Of a stretch of 64,000 nucleotides of DNA, positions 1 through 11,800 are shown in pieces; positions within the stretch are counted from its first letter, which is position 1, and the number at the start of each line of letters is the position of its first letter. The stretch lies in the NCBI RefSeq assembly GCF_901933205.1, contig NC_044585.1, positions 1,116,001 to 1,180,000 on the forward strand. Direction: 5' to 3'. The notes beneath the pieces were generated by a model. That model was not told where the DNA came from, ran no database searches, and worked only from the letters and a program-made list of their open reading frames with translations. Source of the DNA: Camarhynchus parvulus. Lineage: Eukaryota > Chordata > Aves > Passeriformes > Thraupidae. The position numbers were made by a program, and so were the translations under genes.

Positions 1-68
1 AAAGGAAAAGGAAAAGGAAAAGGAAAAGGAAAAGGAAAAGGAAAAGGAAAAGGAAAAGGAAAAGGAAA
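1..68. repeat. (AAAAGG)n microsatellite
   Basis: Perfect hexanucleotide repeat AAAAGG running in from the left window edge, so its true length is unknown. It is all purine on the plus strand. Confidence 0.97.
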
Positions 69-1391
69 CTCATGGGTCTCTCTGAGCCTGCCCTAATTTC
101 TGAGCCTGGGAAAGTGCAAGGAGCTGCTGTGTGCTCCAGCTCCAGCCTCCAAGGACAGTGTGCTCCCAGGAAAGGGGACACCAGGACAGGCAGGGGAGGG
201 AGCAGTTTTGGGGAGGTCTGGGCTGAGCAGGACGACTTGGCAGCACTCACAGACACTCAGGAATAAGGATTTTTTAGAGTGTTCCTCTGAGCTCCAAAGG
301 AGCAGATTCTGGCTGGATTTGCAGCGACGAGCAGCACAGAGCTCATCCATCACACTCAGAGGGTTCCCCTAATTAGAGATCCCCTTTTGGAGCTTCGGGC
401 CCATCCAGTCCCTGACAGAATCCAAGCAGCCCCTCCCGCCCCCCTTGCTCTGCTCCAACCAGGAGATTTTTCTTCATCTTTTCCTGACAACCGCCGTGTG
501 TGTTGGGAGCTGATGGGGCTGTTGGGAGCCCTGGCCAGCAGCCAGAGCCGGCAGCAGCAGTGGCTCAGTGTCACTGCTGCAGGAGATAAGAGCTCCCCAG
601 AGAGCCAAGGCCTGGCACGGGCCACTGGCTCCCCCCAGTGCCTCCCAGTTCAGCAGAATCAGCTGGGCTCAGTCCAGCTGGGATGTCCTGGCCGTGACTG
701 CAGCGGGCAGGGGGGTATCACATGGGAAAAACACCTTCACACTCCTGGGAACATTTAAAAAGTGTAATAAAGGACAACAGGGGACAAGGACCACAGAGCA
801 AAGGTTGTTATGGCACTCAGCTGAGAGCGCCCTGTTATCCTCAGGGTACCCCTTAAATACCTTGAATTACATCAGCCTGTTGCATATTCATGAGCCCTCA
901 TGCATAGTAAACTTTTCCCCAAACCTGTTCACATGTTCCAAGAACTGTTTAGCCTGGCTCCTCCTTGGGTCTGCCTTTTTAGAGTGTGTGGATTCCTTGG
1001 CTGTGGTTTTAGTCCTTTTTTACCACCTCCTGTTTTTGGGGCTTGCTCCACTCTGCCTTCAGCCAGTGAGTGCTGATATTGGAATATCAATAGCAGGGTC
1101 CTCATCCTGTGTTCATTGGGTGTTATCCCATCCCAGCAGGCATTTTAACACAAACACACGGATGTCAGCTACTTCACTGAGCTTAATGAACAACAGAAAT
1201 AAAAACTATACCTTTATAACAAAGTTACTTCAACACCACACATCTAAAATCCAATTTAATATTTGCAAAAAGCCTATATTATAATATGTGTCTATAACAT
1301 CACACATCCACCCTTATCTGCTCCGTGGGTCTGTGCCAAAAGCAGCAAAGCTCCAGCAGCTCTGCCCTATCCAGGGTCAGGGGCAGCTGTC
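69..1391. other. No gene seen; unclassified single-copy-looking DNA
   Basis: I see no exon, tRNA or clear repeat. The second half (about 800-1300) is A/T-rich with several A/T-rich motifs and may be an old transposon remnant, but I cannot assign it. A 238-codon open frame crosses 568-1284 on the plus strand. Its predicted product resembles no family I know and it is not clearly beyond chance. Confidence 0.5.
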
Positions 1392-1940
1392 CTTCCTCTG
1401 AGCAGGTGTTTGTGGTTATTTACTCTGAGCAGGTGTTTGTGGTTATTTACTCTGAGCAGGTGTTTGTGGTTATTTTGCCCCTCATCAGGTGTTTGTGGTT
1501 ATTTTGCCCCAAGCAGGTGTTTGTGGTTATTTATTCTGAGCAGGTATTTGTGGTTATTTTCCCCCAAGCAGGTGTTTGTGGTTATTTTGCCCCAAGCAGG
1601 TGTTTGTGGTTATTTATTCTGAGCAGGTGTTTGTGGTTATTTTCCCCCATTATGAGCAGGTGATTGTGGTTATTTTGCCCCTGAGCAGGTGTTTGTGGTT
1701 ATTTTGCCCCAAGCAGGTGTTTGTGGTTATTTATTCTGAGCAGGTGTTTGTGGTTATTTTGCCCCTGAGCAGGTGTTTGTGGTTATTTTGCCCCAAGCAG
1801 GTGTTTGTGGTTATTTATTCTGAGCAGGTGTTTGTGGTTATTTTGCCCCTGAGCAGGTGTTTGTGGTTATTTTGCCCCAAGCAGGTGTTTGTGGTTATTT
1901 ATTCTGAGCAGGTGTTTGTGGTTATTTTGCCTTTGCCCCC
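1392..1940. repeat. 28-bp minisatellite, about 19 units
   Basis: Each unit contains the core AGGTGTTTGTGGTTATTT. Three linker variants follow it: ACTCTGAGC or ATTCTGAGC, TGCCCCAAGC, and TGCCCCTGAGC. From about 1700 to 1920 the variants are ordered into a higher-order trimer of about 84 bp repeated almost identically, which indicates recent expansion at the right end. Because 84 is divisible by three, all plus frames can stay open here. The long plus-strand frames at 1263-2007 are products of this periodicity and not evidence of a gene. Confidence 0.95.
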
Positions 1941-2330
1941 AGAGCCATCCCCTGATATAAATCTGCATCCCACACTCATTCCAGCTAATCAGTCACTAAT
2001 TACATGATTGAAGACCTTGGTGGCTTTTAGGAATATCACACCATGGCCTGGCAGGAGTCGGGGATGTGCCAAAGATCCTGAACAAACCACCTGGGAAGGG
2101 AAATGTTTATCCAAGGCCAGGCTGGCCCCTGGCTCGCTGTGGTTCTGGTGCTGTCAGTGTGTCCAGCTGCTACTGTGGATGTCCTTGCTCCTGGGAGAAG
2201 GGGCTGGAACTGGTGTGGTGCAGTTTTAAAGCCCAAATCAGTTCCTGCAGATGCATTTCTGATCCCCCTTTTGATGGAAAAGGTTTAGAAAGAAGTCCAT
2301 GATTTTCCCTGAGTCCCGACTGCCTCACAA

Positions 2331-2785
2331 TGATGCTTCAGGTTTTAGATTTTATATTTTTCAGATTCTATGCTGCTTTAGTGTGTGGGTCTGAGCTTCA
2401 CATTAGGGGATGGTGAGCTCTGTGCACAGATCAGGGAGACAAAACAATTCCTTCTCCAGCTGGGCACCAAGGACAAATGATCCAAATCTCAGCCCCAAGA
2501 GCAGAAATAATGTGGGCTGAGAGAGAAAAACAAGCAGGATGGGACTGCAGGGGCTAAAGCTGGAATGGGACAATGAACTGCAAGATGCAAATGGAGCAGA
2601 ACTTATAGAAGTGAGAGACCCTGCCCAGGCGTCCATTTTGTGACCATTTTGGTTCATCTTGTGTGCAACCCTGGCTGGGCTCTTGTGCTGCCCAAGGTGG
2701 ATCCACTGAGGACTTTTAGTAAATCCTGACTTTATTCTTTAGCTCTGTCCAGCCTCTGTTCTAGGGCAGCCTTCCCAAGGCATCA
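2331..2785 (+). mobile_element. Solo LTR, family A (TGATGC...GGCATCA)
   Basis: A 455-bp segment bounded by inverted ends: it begins TGATGCTTCAGG and ends CCAAGGCATCA. A second, strongly similar copy in the same orientation lies at 41556-42006, which fixes the element ends. The 3' part contains a T-rich TTTATTCTTTAG tract typical of an LTR R/U5. No clear target-site duplication and no retroviral coding sequence flank it. Orientation is inferred from the second copy, which has AATAAA near its 3' end. An ERV family is the likely source. Confidence 0.75.
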
Positions 2786-4907
2786 GTGATTCATTCTGTC
2801 CCCCCAGAAAAACCCTGTCCCTGCTTCCAGTCACCCGTCCTTGGTGAGCCAGGCAGAGGTGACAATCTGTGAGGAAAAAGCTCAGACCCAAGTCCTGGCT
2901 TTGTTTTTGCTCAGCCCAAAGTCCTGCTTGGCCTTGGGCAGCAGCGCAGCACAGATGTTTGTCCCAGAGCTCCTGTGGATGGGAGCTGATCCCATGGGTC
3001 AGGAGAGGCTTCAGCACTGGCAGCAATTTCAGGTCCTGAATCCTGGCAGGGAGGTGTCACCCCAAAATGACAGCAAGAACTGACCCCAGCAAGAGCTGTA
3101 GTGAAGCTCCTGCAGCTCCACAGGAGGAGGATGCATGGGCAGGGCTGCAAAATAAATTCCCAGGGAATTTATTTTGGGAATTTCTTTCCTGTGTCTGACA
3201 TCTTAAAACTTTTCTCTCAGGATTTGCTGGAGGTTATTGTGAGAAATACCAAGTTAGATGGACCTCTCGTGGTTATTTACCTTTTGGAAGCATGGAAATA
3301 TGGAACAGACTGTTCAGGATTTGTTTTGACCTCCACATCCATTAAATATTAACCTCATTTGCTCACTAAGTAGGGAAGACAGGACACCAGGTCCACGGAG
3401 AGAATCTCTTCCTGTCTCCTCCATAACTCAGCTAACGATGATTTTGGAAGACCAACTGTTCCAGGGAGCTGAATCCCAGCACAGGGCACGGGGCTGGCAC
3501 GGGGAATGGCAGGAGATAATCAGGATGTGCTGGAGCACATGCAGCAGCAGAGGAAGATAAATGGGTGGGAGTTAGAAGGGAAGCAGCAAAAATGAATAGG
3601 GGCTGCAAGACCTGAGAGATTAAACAAGATAAAAAGCAATAAATATGTACAATCCTAGTAAACAAGGATTAATGGGAATGGGGGATGCTGCCAGGAGGGG
3701 TCTGCTGGAGCCAGGGAGGGTGACAGGACTAACAAGACACTGAGGAGACAGAAGAGTGCCGGCAAACCTTGAGGCATCACAGTGAGGAGGAAAAGAGGAG
3801 CCCAGGATGGGGTTGGCTGGGAGAGAGGACAGGGAGACAACAGGAATGTGGTGACAACAGGAATGTGGTGTCAACAGGAATGTGGTGTCAACAAGAATGG
3901 GATGACAACAGGAATGGGATGACAACAAGAATGGGATGACAACAGGAATGGGATGACAACAGGAATGTGGTGACAACAGCGACCAAACTGGTGTCACCTC
4001 CCATGGCAAAGGCAGGGGGGTGATGGAGTCAGGCTGCAGCAGCTTGAGGCCCCTCTCAGCAGCTCCTGGGGGTAAATTTGGGAGCCAGAACTTCTCTCCT
4101 AGGGAAGGGTGAAGCCTCCTTGAGAGGATGAAACCTCCCACCAGCTGCTCCGTTTTACTGCCCACAGAGAAGCAGAGTTCAAACCCTTTGTCCCTTTTCT
4201 CTTTTCCTTTACAGCAGGACCTCCAAGGCTCCTTCTCAAGAAAGTTTCAGCCTTGACCCTGCTGCCCAGAGGATGCAAACACCTTCACCCCCAGCTTTGG
4301 GCCCTCCCTGCCCTCTGGTGCCATTGCAGAGGCCCAGAGGGGAGGAAGAGGAGGGTGAGGAAGGATCATTTGCCCACCTTGGAGGGGATTTTTCCTAGCC
4401 TGGAGAGGATTTTGGAGAAGAGGAGCTGGGGGTGTGGCAGGAGTTCTGGCCAAGGACAGGAGAGTGAGTGCTAAACTCTCCACCAGGTGCTGAGAGAAGG
4501 GAGGCATCCATTAAATGAAATTTCCCTTTTCCCACCAGGCTGCAGATTCCGCAGTGATAAAATTAATTAACAACTGCAATTAAACCCAAACCTCCCCTGC
4601 TTTGTCGGGATGAGCTGGGGTTTATAATGGCAGCAGCAAGGGGAAGGCAAGGGTAGGTAGTGCTCACAGGGTGGGATCCTCTGAGCCCTAAATCACTTGG
4701 TTCTTGTGGAAAAATGTTGGCTTGGATTTGGGAAGGCAGGATCCAAATTTTCTGAGTATCCCTGAGATCCTGGATCCCTGATTTCCCTGAGTATCCTGGA
4801 AAATGCTGGCCAGCAGAGATCCAGCTCTGGTCTCCAGCTGCAAGATCTCAGGGATCCTGGATTCATGGAGAGACCAGAGGGTGAGAAAGGCCCTGAGTGA
4901 AGAAAGT
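2786..4907. other. No gene seen; ordinary intergenic or intronic DNA
   Basis: Apart from the 17-bp minisatellite at 3839-3979, I see nothing I can support as a gene or named repeat. Open frames on both strands are short. Confidence 0.5.
3839..3979. repeat. 17-bp minisatellite, 8 units
   Basis: Eight consecutive 17-bp units of the form CAACAGGAATGTGGTGA, with alternations AGG/AAG and GTGGTG/GGGATG that form two unit types. The minus frame through it is open but clearly repeat-driven. Confidence 0.92.
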
Positions 4908-5062
4908 GGGGATGCCCAGAGCAGCCGTGGCTGCCCCTGGATCCCTGGCAGTGCCCAAGGTCAGGCTGGATGGGGCTGGGAGCACCTGGGACAGTGGAAG
5001 GTGTCCCTGCCATGGCAGGGGTGGCACTGGATGGGCTTTAAGGTCCCTTGTCCAAAGTCCCT
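4908..5062 (+). mobile_element. CR1 LINE 3' fragment
   Basis: Sense orientation. It carries the block CCCTGGATCCCTGGCAGTGC, then the 'GGCACTGGATGGGCTTTAAGG' type stretch that precedes the CR1 3' end. Avian CR1 insertions are usually 5'-truncated, and this one keeps only about 150 bp of noncoding 3' region. The very end is diverged. Confidence 0.85.
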
Positions 5063-5383
5063 CTCAAACAGAAGTGCTGGCACTGCTGATGCCCAAATTT
5101 TCCAGAGTGTGAGTCCTAACTCCGACTTCTGGGAGCAGCAATCCCATCTCATCCGTGCTCTTAATTAAATCAATTATCAGAAGTAATTGAATTAAGAGCC
5201 ATTTATACAGAGTCTGATTATTTCAGGTCTTTGTAGAGCCCTTAAGAGAGCAAAGCTTTCAAGCAGGACCTGCCCACAGCCAATCTATCCAGGGAATACA
5301 AACCCAGCCAGAGCAAGGAGAGGGGAAAACTCAGGGAAAGGCTCCACATTAAGACATCAGCAGCGTGCAGGGGAGGTGTCAGT

Positions 5384-5975
5384 TGTTGGTGAAGATAGAA
5401 CAGGGAAGCTCTATAAATACGATTGCTTGGCGAAAGATTTTGAGAATATAGAAAATGTAGACAAGATTGAAATGAAGGCAACTTTTGAGATCTCTTAGCT
5501 AATGAACAACAAGAAAACAATAATGTAGCTGAGCAAGTAATCTCTTTCTTGATGAAACAATACCCTCTCCAAGCAAGCAAGTCCAAGGGTCAGAAGAAGA
5601 CTCTGACTGCTTGGCAGGAGAGGTCTAAAGAGGAGTTTTTAAAGTGTAACACAGTATGGTAATGTAATGATTCTTATAGGCTGTGTGTAAATGCTGTAGG
5701 ATTTGTATCTTGTACTAGATTGGTTAGTGAGAATCAGAATATTCAACAGAGAAGATGATTTAATGTATTGTAACAGGAACTTCGGTCTCTTTTTCTTGCT
5801 CTTCTTCGCTCTCTCTTTGCTCTCTCTCTCAGCCCTGCTCTGAGCTGCGGCTCGCAGCTCCCAGCAGGGCTCTGCACCCACGCCCTTGCAATAAATTGCA
5901 TGTCCACGACCTAGCCTCAGAGATCTCTGTCTCCGTCCATCCCGACCGTGCAGGGGACCCCAAGCCGCTCCTACA
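5384..5975 (+). mobile_element. Solo LTR, family B, with perfect 6-bp target duplication
   Basis: A 592-bp element beginning TGTTGGTGAAG and ending CCGCTCCTACA, flanked on both sides by the perfect 6-bp duplication GTCAGT (5378-5383 and 5976-5981). It has a pyrimidine-rich tract (5790-5830), an AATAAA signal at about 5892, and a GC-richer U5-like end. TG...CA ends, a 6-bp duplication and no internal coding sequence mean a solo LTR left by recombination of an endogenous retrovirus. A 6-bp duplication is typical of the ERV2/ERVK-like class; the exact family is not recognised. Confidence 0.9.
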
Positions 5976-5981
5976 GTCAGT

Positions 5982-7811
5982 GAGGTTGTGCAGCCTCTGA
6001 CTGTGGAGACTCCAAGATCAGATGGAATAAAAGCCCTGAGCAGCCTTGTCTGAGCTCAAACTCCTCCTGCTCCGAGCGGGAGATTGGCCCAGAGCCCTCC
6101 TGAGGAGCCTCCCAAGCTGAATCCTGTGTGCCCACGTCAGTCATTAATGGGACATCGGCTCTCTTGGTGCTGCACAATTATCAATTATCCATTGGATAAC
6201 TCCTCTTAGGCTACCAGCAAACCTCTCCAGCCTTTTTCACCCCTTTTTCAGGGATTCAGCAATGCAGGAAGCACAGGGGCAGCAAACCCTGCAGCCACAA
6301 GCAGCAGCATCTTAATTACATCTCCCTGCAAGTACGAGGAATCATTTCAGAAGGAATAAAATATTTGGGTTCATGGGTTGGTGCTCTTAGCAGAGGCATT
6401 TCAGGGTTTTCTGGGCTTGGATTTTAAATAAACGTGGCAGAATTCCCAGGGAACGACGAGGGCTCTGCCACTACAGCAATAAAGGGAAGATTAGCACTTG
6501 GAGGGGAACATTTCAATTTGCTTACAGGTGGCATTTAAACCTTCTTGGCTGGGCCTTTCCCGTCCTCATTCCCTGGAATGGGCTGCCTGCCTGCCTAGCT
6601 GGGATAATGAAGTGGCAGCAGTGCAGGAATACTTTAAAGAAAAAAATAGATTTAATGCCTTTTAATTCAATTTTAAGGGAAATAAGCAGAAGGCTGCATT
6701 TGTATAGACACAGAGCCTGGCATGGAGCCTGGAGTTCTTCTCCTTCAAGGATCTGTTGGAATGCCAGGGAAGGAAAAGCCTTTCTAGTTAAAAACTTTGC
6801 ATTTCCCTCCTCAGAGATGCTCCTACTACACCACAGCCAGAGGAGGAACCAATTCCCATTGTAAAGTTCCAAGGACTGAGCTTTACAGCAGCAGTTGGGT
6901 GTAATAACAGGGACTTACCCAGAACATTTGCCTCACACAAAATGGGGATCAAATGGAAGCAGAACTCTGGAGAGAAGAAAAAGCCTTTCAGACAGCCTGG
7001 CTCCAGAAAGAGGGGAGGAATTAATATTGGCTGGATCCTGTGGGATCGTCCCTGCTTGTGGGTTTTATTTTTATTTGGAACATCTAAAAAAAAAAAAAGT
7101 GATTCCACGGCATAAATTCTTGATCAGATTTAATTGTCACACATTAAAGAATGACCTTGTAATGCCATTTTTGTCTTATCAAGAGATTTTTCTCCCCCCA
7201 GTTTCAGGCACTTGTTAGTGCCATAAAATGGCAAATGAAGCACTAATGAGAGGGAAAATCCTGTGGGAACCAAGTCACCTTCTGCTGGGAATGCTGGGAT
7301 GACACAGAGATGTCCTCGTGGTGTCCCCTCAGTGTCACACACAGCGTTTCCCTCTCAGCCTGGCTGTGTCCTCCTTGCTTTTGGGCACCACCTAATGGCT
7401 CCTCACCGTCTCACAGATCAGGGAGAAACGGGAAAAAGCATTCCCAGTGTTGGTGGCAGCATGAAAAGCAGAGAATTGCCTTAAATCCCTCTCAACTCCC
7501 GAGGCAGAGCGAGGTCTGGGTGTCTGAGCCCTATCCCACTTCCCACCCTTCAGCTGGGACAAATTCCTCTCCCACCTGGGATGGGAAGGGAGCTCATATC
7601 CAGTAAGGCCAGAAATACAATCCTGAGTTTTAATTGTGCATGGAATAATGAGTTCTAGGAAAGATCTTCTTATGGATCATCCAGATTTATTAGAGACAGT
7701 GTTCTTGGTGCACGTGGAAGGGCTGGGGCTGCACAAATGTGGAATTGTTTGGATTTGTAGGATTGATTGCAAGTCTTTACCTGTGGGAAAGACAATATTC
7801 CTGTGGGAATA
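5982..7811. other. No gene seen
   Basis: Moderately A/T-rich DNA with no supported exon or repeat family. A short A-run occurs at about 7087-7098. Confidence 0.45.
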
Positions 7812-8195
7812 TGTCACAGACATTTCTTTCATGAAAAATGCCCTTTCAGGATTTTTCCTGCTGGAGCTGAGAAGTGCAGCAACAAGACATAAACAATAGA
7901 TTATCTGCTGCTGTGGAATGCAACAAGTCTGTCTGGATTGGCCCAACTTGCATGTTTATAATTAATGACCAATCCAGAACTGAGATCTCTCGGACACAGT
8001 CTGAGAGAGCTGGTTTGTTATCATTCCTTACTTTTCTTAGCTTAGCTTAGCAGCTTCTGGAAACTCTCCTTTCTTTTTCTTTTTAGTATAGTATAGTAGA
8101 TGTATATATCATAACATAATAAATCAAGCCTTCTGTAATGGAGTCAAGGATCTCGTCTCTTCCTTCACCCCAAAACCCTTGTGACCACCGTCACA
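7812..8195 (+). mobile_element. Solo LTR, family C, copy 1
   Basis: Begins TGTCACAGACATTTC and ends ACCACCGTCACA. Diagnostic internal blocks are 'GATTATCTGCTGCTGTGGAA', 'AATTAATGACCAATCC', 'AGTATAGTATAG' and the 3' block 'AATAAATCAAGCCTTCTG'. The flanks are GGAATA on the left and GGAATG on the right, a 6-bp target duplication with one mismatch. At least four other clear copies of this family occur in the window (20.7, 25.6, 41.0, 48.1, 52.2 kb). Confidence 0.9.
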
Positions 8196-8540
8196 GGAAT
8201 GAGAGCAGGGAGAGAGCAGGTCACGATGGAGCTCCTCTGACAAGACAAGTGGTCTCCTCACAGCTTTCTTCTTGCCAAAGGAGCCGTGGGGTGAACACAT
8301 CACCCCAAACCTCGTCCCTGAGCCAGCCCTCAGCAGGTGCAGGGGTTCAGGAATGCAGGGATGAGCGTGGAATGCCCATCCCAGAGCCCCAGAGAACCTG
8401 GGGTGAGGAAGCACAAAGCATTTCTGCATCACAGATTGTGTCCTGTTGAGGTGTTTGTAACCCTTTTTTTTGCCATTTTGCTTTTACACCCCCAGCTGTT
8501 GTTTGTCTTCACCAGCAGGAAAATGGGACTCTTCTTCCTT

Positions 8541-8748
8541 TCATGGAATCATGGAATGGTTTTGGTGGAAAGGGTCTAAAAGCTCATCTTATTCCACCCC
8601 TGCCATGGCAGGGACACCTCCCACTGTCCCAGGTGCTCCCAGCCCCAATGCCCAGCCTGGCCTTGGGCACTGCCAGGGATCCAGGGGCAGCCCCAGCTGC
8701 TCTGGGCACCCTGTGCCAGGGCCTGCCCACCCTGCCAGGGAGGGACCA
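8541..8748 (-). mobile_element. CR1 LINE 3' fragment
   Basis: Antisense copy. The CR1 3' end is at the left (TCATGGAATGGTTTTGG), followed by the conserved blocks CTGCCATGGCAGGGACACC and CTTGGGCACTGCCAGGGATC. It runs directly into a degenerate CACC-rich repeat on the right. Confidence 0.93.
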
Positions 8749-8938
8749 CCACAGTGTGTCCACCACAGAGTCACCACCACCGTGTGGCCACCATGGGGGC
8801 ACCCTGCCCACCACAGAGTGCCCAGAACACCCTGCCCACCACAGAGTGACCACCACAGGGTGACCACCACAGTGTGACTGTGTGGTGTGACCAGAGAGTC
8901 ACCACCACGGGGTGCCCACCACACCCTGCCCACCCCAG
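8749..8938. repeat. Degenerate CACCACAG-type minisatellite
   Basis: Irregular tandem repeats built from 'GTGACCACCACAG' and 'GTGCCCACCACAC' with variable spacing. It starts at the truncated 5' end of the adjoining CR1 fragment. No fixed unit length is preserved. Confidence 0.8.
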
Positions 8939-9982
8939 AGCTCTCCTGTGCCACTGCCAGCTCCAGCAGAACCTCCCAAGCCCTGCCAGAGCTGTGCTGT
9001 GATGGCAACAGGAGGAGGATTCCTGCAAGGACTTGTCAGTGACACTGGGAAATCATTTGGGGTTTGCTAATTGGATAACAAGGCAATTACAGCCTTGCAT
9101 GTGTAATTCCCTGCTCTGGGTGTGCCCAGACCATGGGATGAGGCTGTCTCGGTGTGGGGGGAGGTTTGGATCAGACCCTGAAGGATCTGTTTGACATCAG
9201 AGCCTTGCTCAGACTCAGGGAGAGCCTCCCAGCTCTGCCCCACGGCCCAGCCCCTTCCCTGCTCTGCCCTTTGTCCTGTGGGACTGCCCAGAGATCCCAA
9301 CACTCCTGGGAGCCCCAGGAAGCTGCTGAGGGACCCACACACCCCAAACCCCACCCCAAACACAGCTCAAACCCCCCACAGCCTGCCTGCCCCACCGGCA
9401 TGGGGCTCACAGTGCTCCACCACCCTCCTGGGGCGCCCTGGGGCGCCCTGCCCTCCTCTCCGGGACAGCTGAGAGATGTCCTGTCTTTCAGCTGCTCCAC
9501 CACTCTGAAGGGCCAAACTCCCCTTTCCAGAGCAAAGCACCCCAAATTCACCTTTCCACTCTTGCCAAGGTGATATTTGTGGGGTTTTCTCCCTTTTTCC
9601 AGCAGTCAGAGTCGTTCAGGTGCCTCCTTTCCCCCCTCCCACCAGAGGAGCAGCAGGGGGACACCAGGAGCACATCTTCAGGCAGGGCTGTGGCAGCACC
9701 TGGTTCAAGGAAGCTTCTTTCTTGTGGTTTCACAACATTCCTGCCTCTCCTTATTGTTTTATTCCACGTTTTTCATGAGGAAGAGCTGCCCCTTCTTCCT
9801 CTGCTCCTGCAGGTTCTCCGTGCTCAGTCCACAGAACTTCTGCTGGCACCACTGAGATGTTCCTCAAACGTGGAGGTGTTTCCAGAGCTCCTTTGCTCCT
9901 GGATTGCAGGGGAATCCCATCAATGTGTGCAGGACACTTCAGCCTTTCTTCAGTTCTGGAGAGACAGTAAAGTGTTAATAAA

Positions 9983-10245
9983 TCATGGAATTTCAGAATG
10001 GTTTGGGTGGGAAGGGACATTAAAGCCCATCCAGTGCCACCCCTGCCATGGCAGGGACACCTCCCACTGTCCCAGGTGCTCCCAGCCCCAGTGTCCAGCC
10101 TGGCCTTGGGCACTGCCAGGGATCCAGGGGCAGCCCCAGCTGCTCTGGGCACCTGTGCCAGGGCCTGCCCACCCTGCCAGGGAACAATTTTTTCCCAAAA
10201 TCCCAAATTCTGCCAAGTTCTGCAGCTCTCTTTAAAGCCTCAGCC
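9983..10245 (-). mobile_element. CR1 LINE 3' fragment
   Basis: Antisense, 3' end at the left near TCAGAATGGTTTGGGTGGG. It continues through the first block past 'CTGCCAGGGAACAATT' into a more diverged 5' portion. Confidence 0.92.
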
Positions 10246-10397
10246 CAGCCTGACCTCTTTTCCTTTGGGAATAGGGGATCCAGCCTGGTAACTCCACTTT
10301 TTGGGATCTCCTCCTCCTGCTTAATCCTTTGAGCTCCTGGAGGCCCAAAGTCATTTGGGAATATCTAAGCAAAAATTAATGCCTTTAGCCGTGCAAT

Positions 10398-10520
10398 AAT
10401 CATAAAATCATGGAATATCCTGAGCTGGATCCACAGGGATCATGGACTCCAGCTCCTGGCCCTGCACAGACACCTCAAAATCCCACCCTGTGCTTGGGAG
10501 CATCAATCAGCCTTACACCC
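10398..10520 (-). mobile_element. CR1 LINE 3' fragment, 'TATCCTGAGCTGG' subfamily
   Basis: Antisense. It has a different 3' end from most copies here: 'TGGAATATCCTGAGCTGGAT' followed by 'CAGCTCCTGGCCCTGCACAG'. Related copies are at 15.6, 27.4 and 51.6 kb, so at least two CR1 subfamilies have been active. Confidence 0.8.
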
Positions 10521-11365
10521 AGAGAGACCTCTGGGATCATTAAATCTTTATTTACTCCATTTCCTCCCTCTGTCTACTCTAAAATGTCACTCTTTTATTT
10601 TACTGAAGGAGTTTTACACCCTGAGTCTCAGATTTAGCTGTAATTCTGACAGAATTGTCTCTGACCGTGCTCATAAATCTGTTCTCTGCCAAAAAACTTT
10701 GATTTTTGCTTTGTTTTGCACTGGAATCAGGCACACTGTCACTGCTAGGTGGAAATGTCACAAAACTACATCACTATAATTTTTATGTCCCTGTTGCAAA
10801 ATGCCTTTGTGCTGTGTTTGCATTTTGAATTTGCTGCTGGAACAATAACATCCCATTTGGGTCACAATCAGGGGCCTTGTGCTAGGATAAAATTTTATGC
10901 CTAATCAGAATAATTTGGGTTGTTTTGTGGGCATTTGGAGGTTTGTGATGTCCCAAACCATTCACTTTGTTGCTTTTAAGTGGCCAGGTGTGCTAAGCAG
11001 GGGCTTTACTGTCAGTCAGCCACCCATAATTGGCTTTGGAAGCAGAGCCTTGTGGTTTGCAGAATATTTACAAGCAAGTGGTGACATTTTCGACAGATCA
11101 GGCAAAGCTGCTGACTCGAAAAAGCCTCATTTTTGTGAGTATCAGCAGCATGACCTCCCTGGTTTGGGAGGAAAGGGAAGGGATTGTGCTGTTTAGAGCT
11201 GACAAGGAGGTGTCACAGCTTTTCTCAGATTCTCGGGGTTTTCCTAATGCAGCTCAGGGATGGAAACTGCACGTGGAGGAGGGATGGATCCCAGCCCTGC
11301 ACAGGGACTCCAACTCCAGCCAGGGAAAGCTTTGCCTTAGGGAATGTTTTATTAGGATTACCTAC

Positions 11366-11800
11366 AGAATCATAAAATCATGGAATGGTTTGGGTGGGAA
11401 AGGACATTAAAGCCCATCCAGTGCCCCCCCTGCCATGGCAGGGACACCTCCCACTGTCCCAGGTGCTCCCAGCCCCAATGTCCAGCCTGGCCTTGGGCAC
11501 TGCCAGGGATCCAGGGGCAGCCCCAGCTGCTCTGGGCACCCTGTGCCAGGGCCTGCCCACCCTGCCAGGGAACAATTCCTAATTCCCAATATCCCATCCA
11601 TCCCTACCCTCTGGCAGTGGGAGCCATTCCCTATACCCTGTCCCTCCAGGCCCTTTTCCAGTCCCTTTCCGTCTTTCCTGTTGACTCCCTTCAGGTCCTG
11701 GAACGCCAAAATTGGGTCAGTCCAAAGTTTGGACAATCCCAACCCTCTCAGCCTTTCTAGAGCAGCCCAGGGAGTAGCAAAATTCCAATTTCTCCTTATC
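11366..11800 (-). mobile_element. CR1 LINE 3' fragment, about 430 bp
   Basis: One of the longer antisense copies. After the usual 3' region it continues through 'GGCAGTGGGAGCCATTCCC' and on to 'TCTAGAGCAGCCCAGGGAG', showing more of the region upstream of the 3' noncoding blocks. Confidence 0.92.

Noticed and set aside
1263..2007. Repeat protein 'FVVIYSEQ' in plus frames
   Set aside because: The 28-bp minisatellite rotates through all frames and has no start, splice or promoter context.
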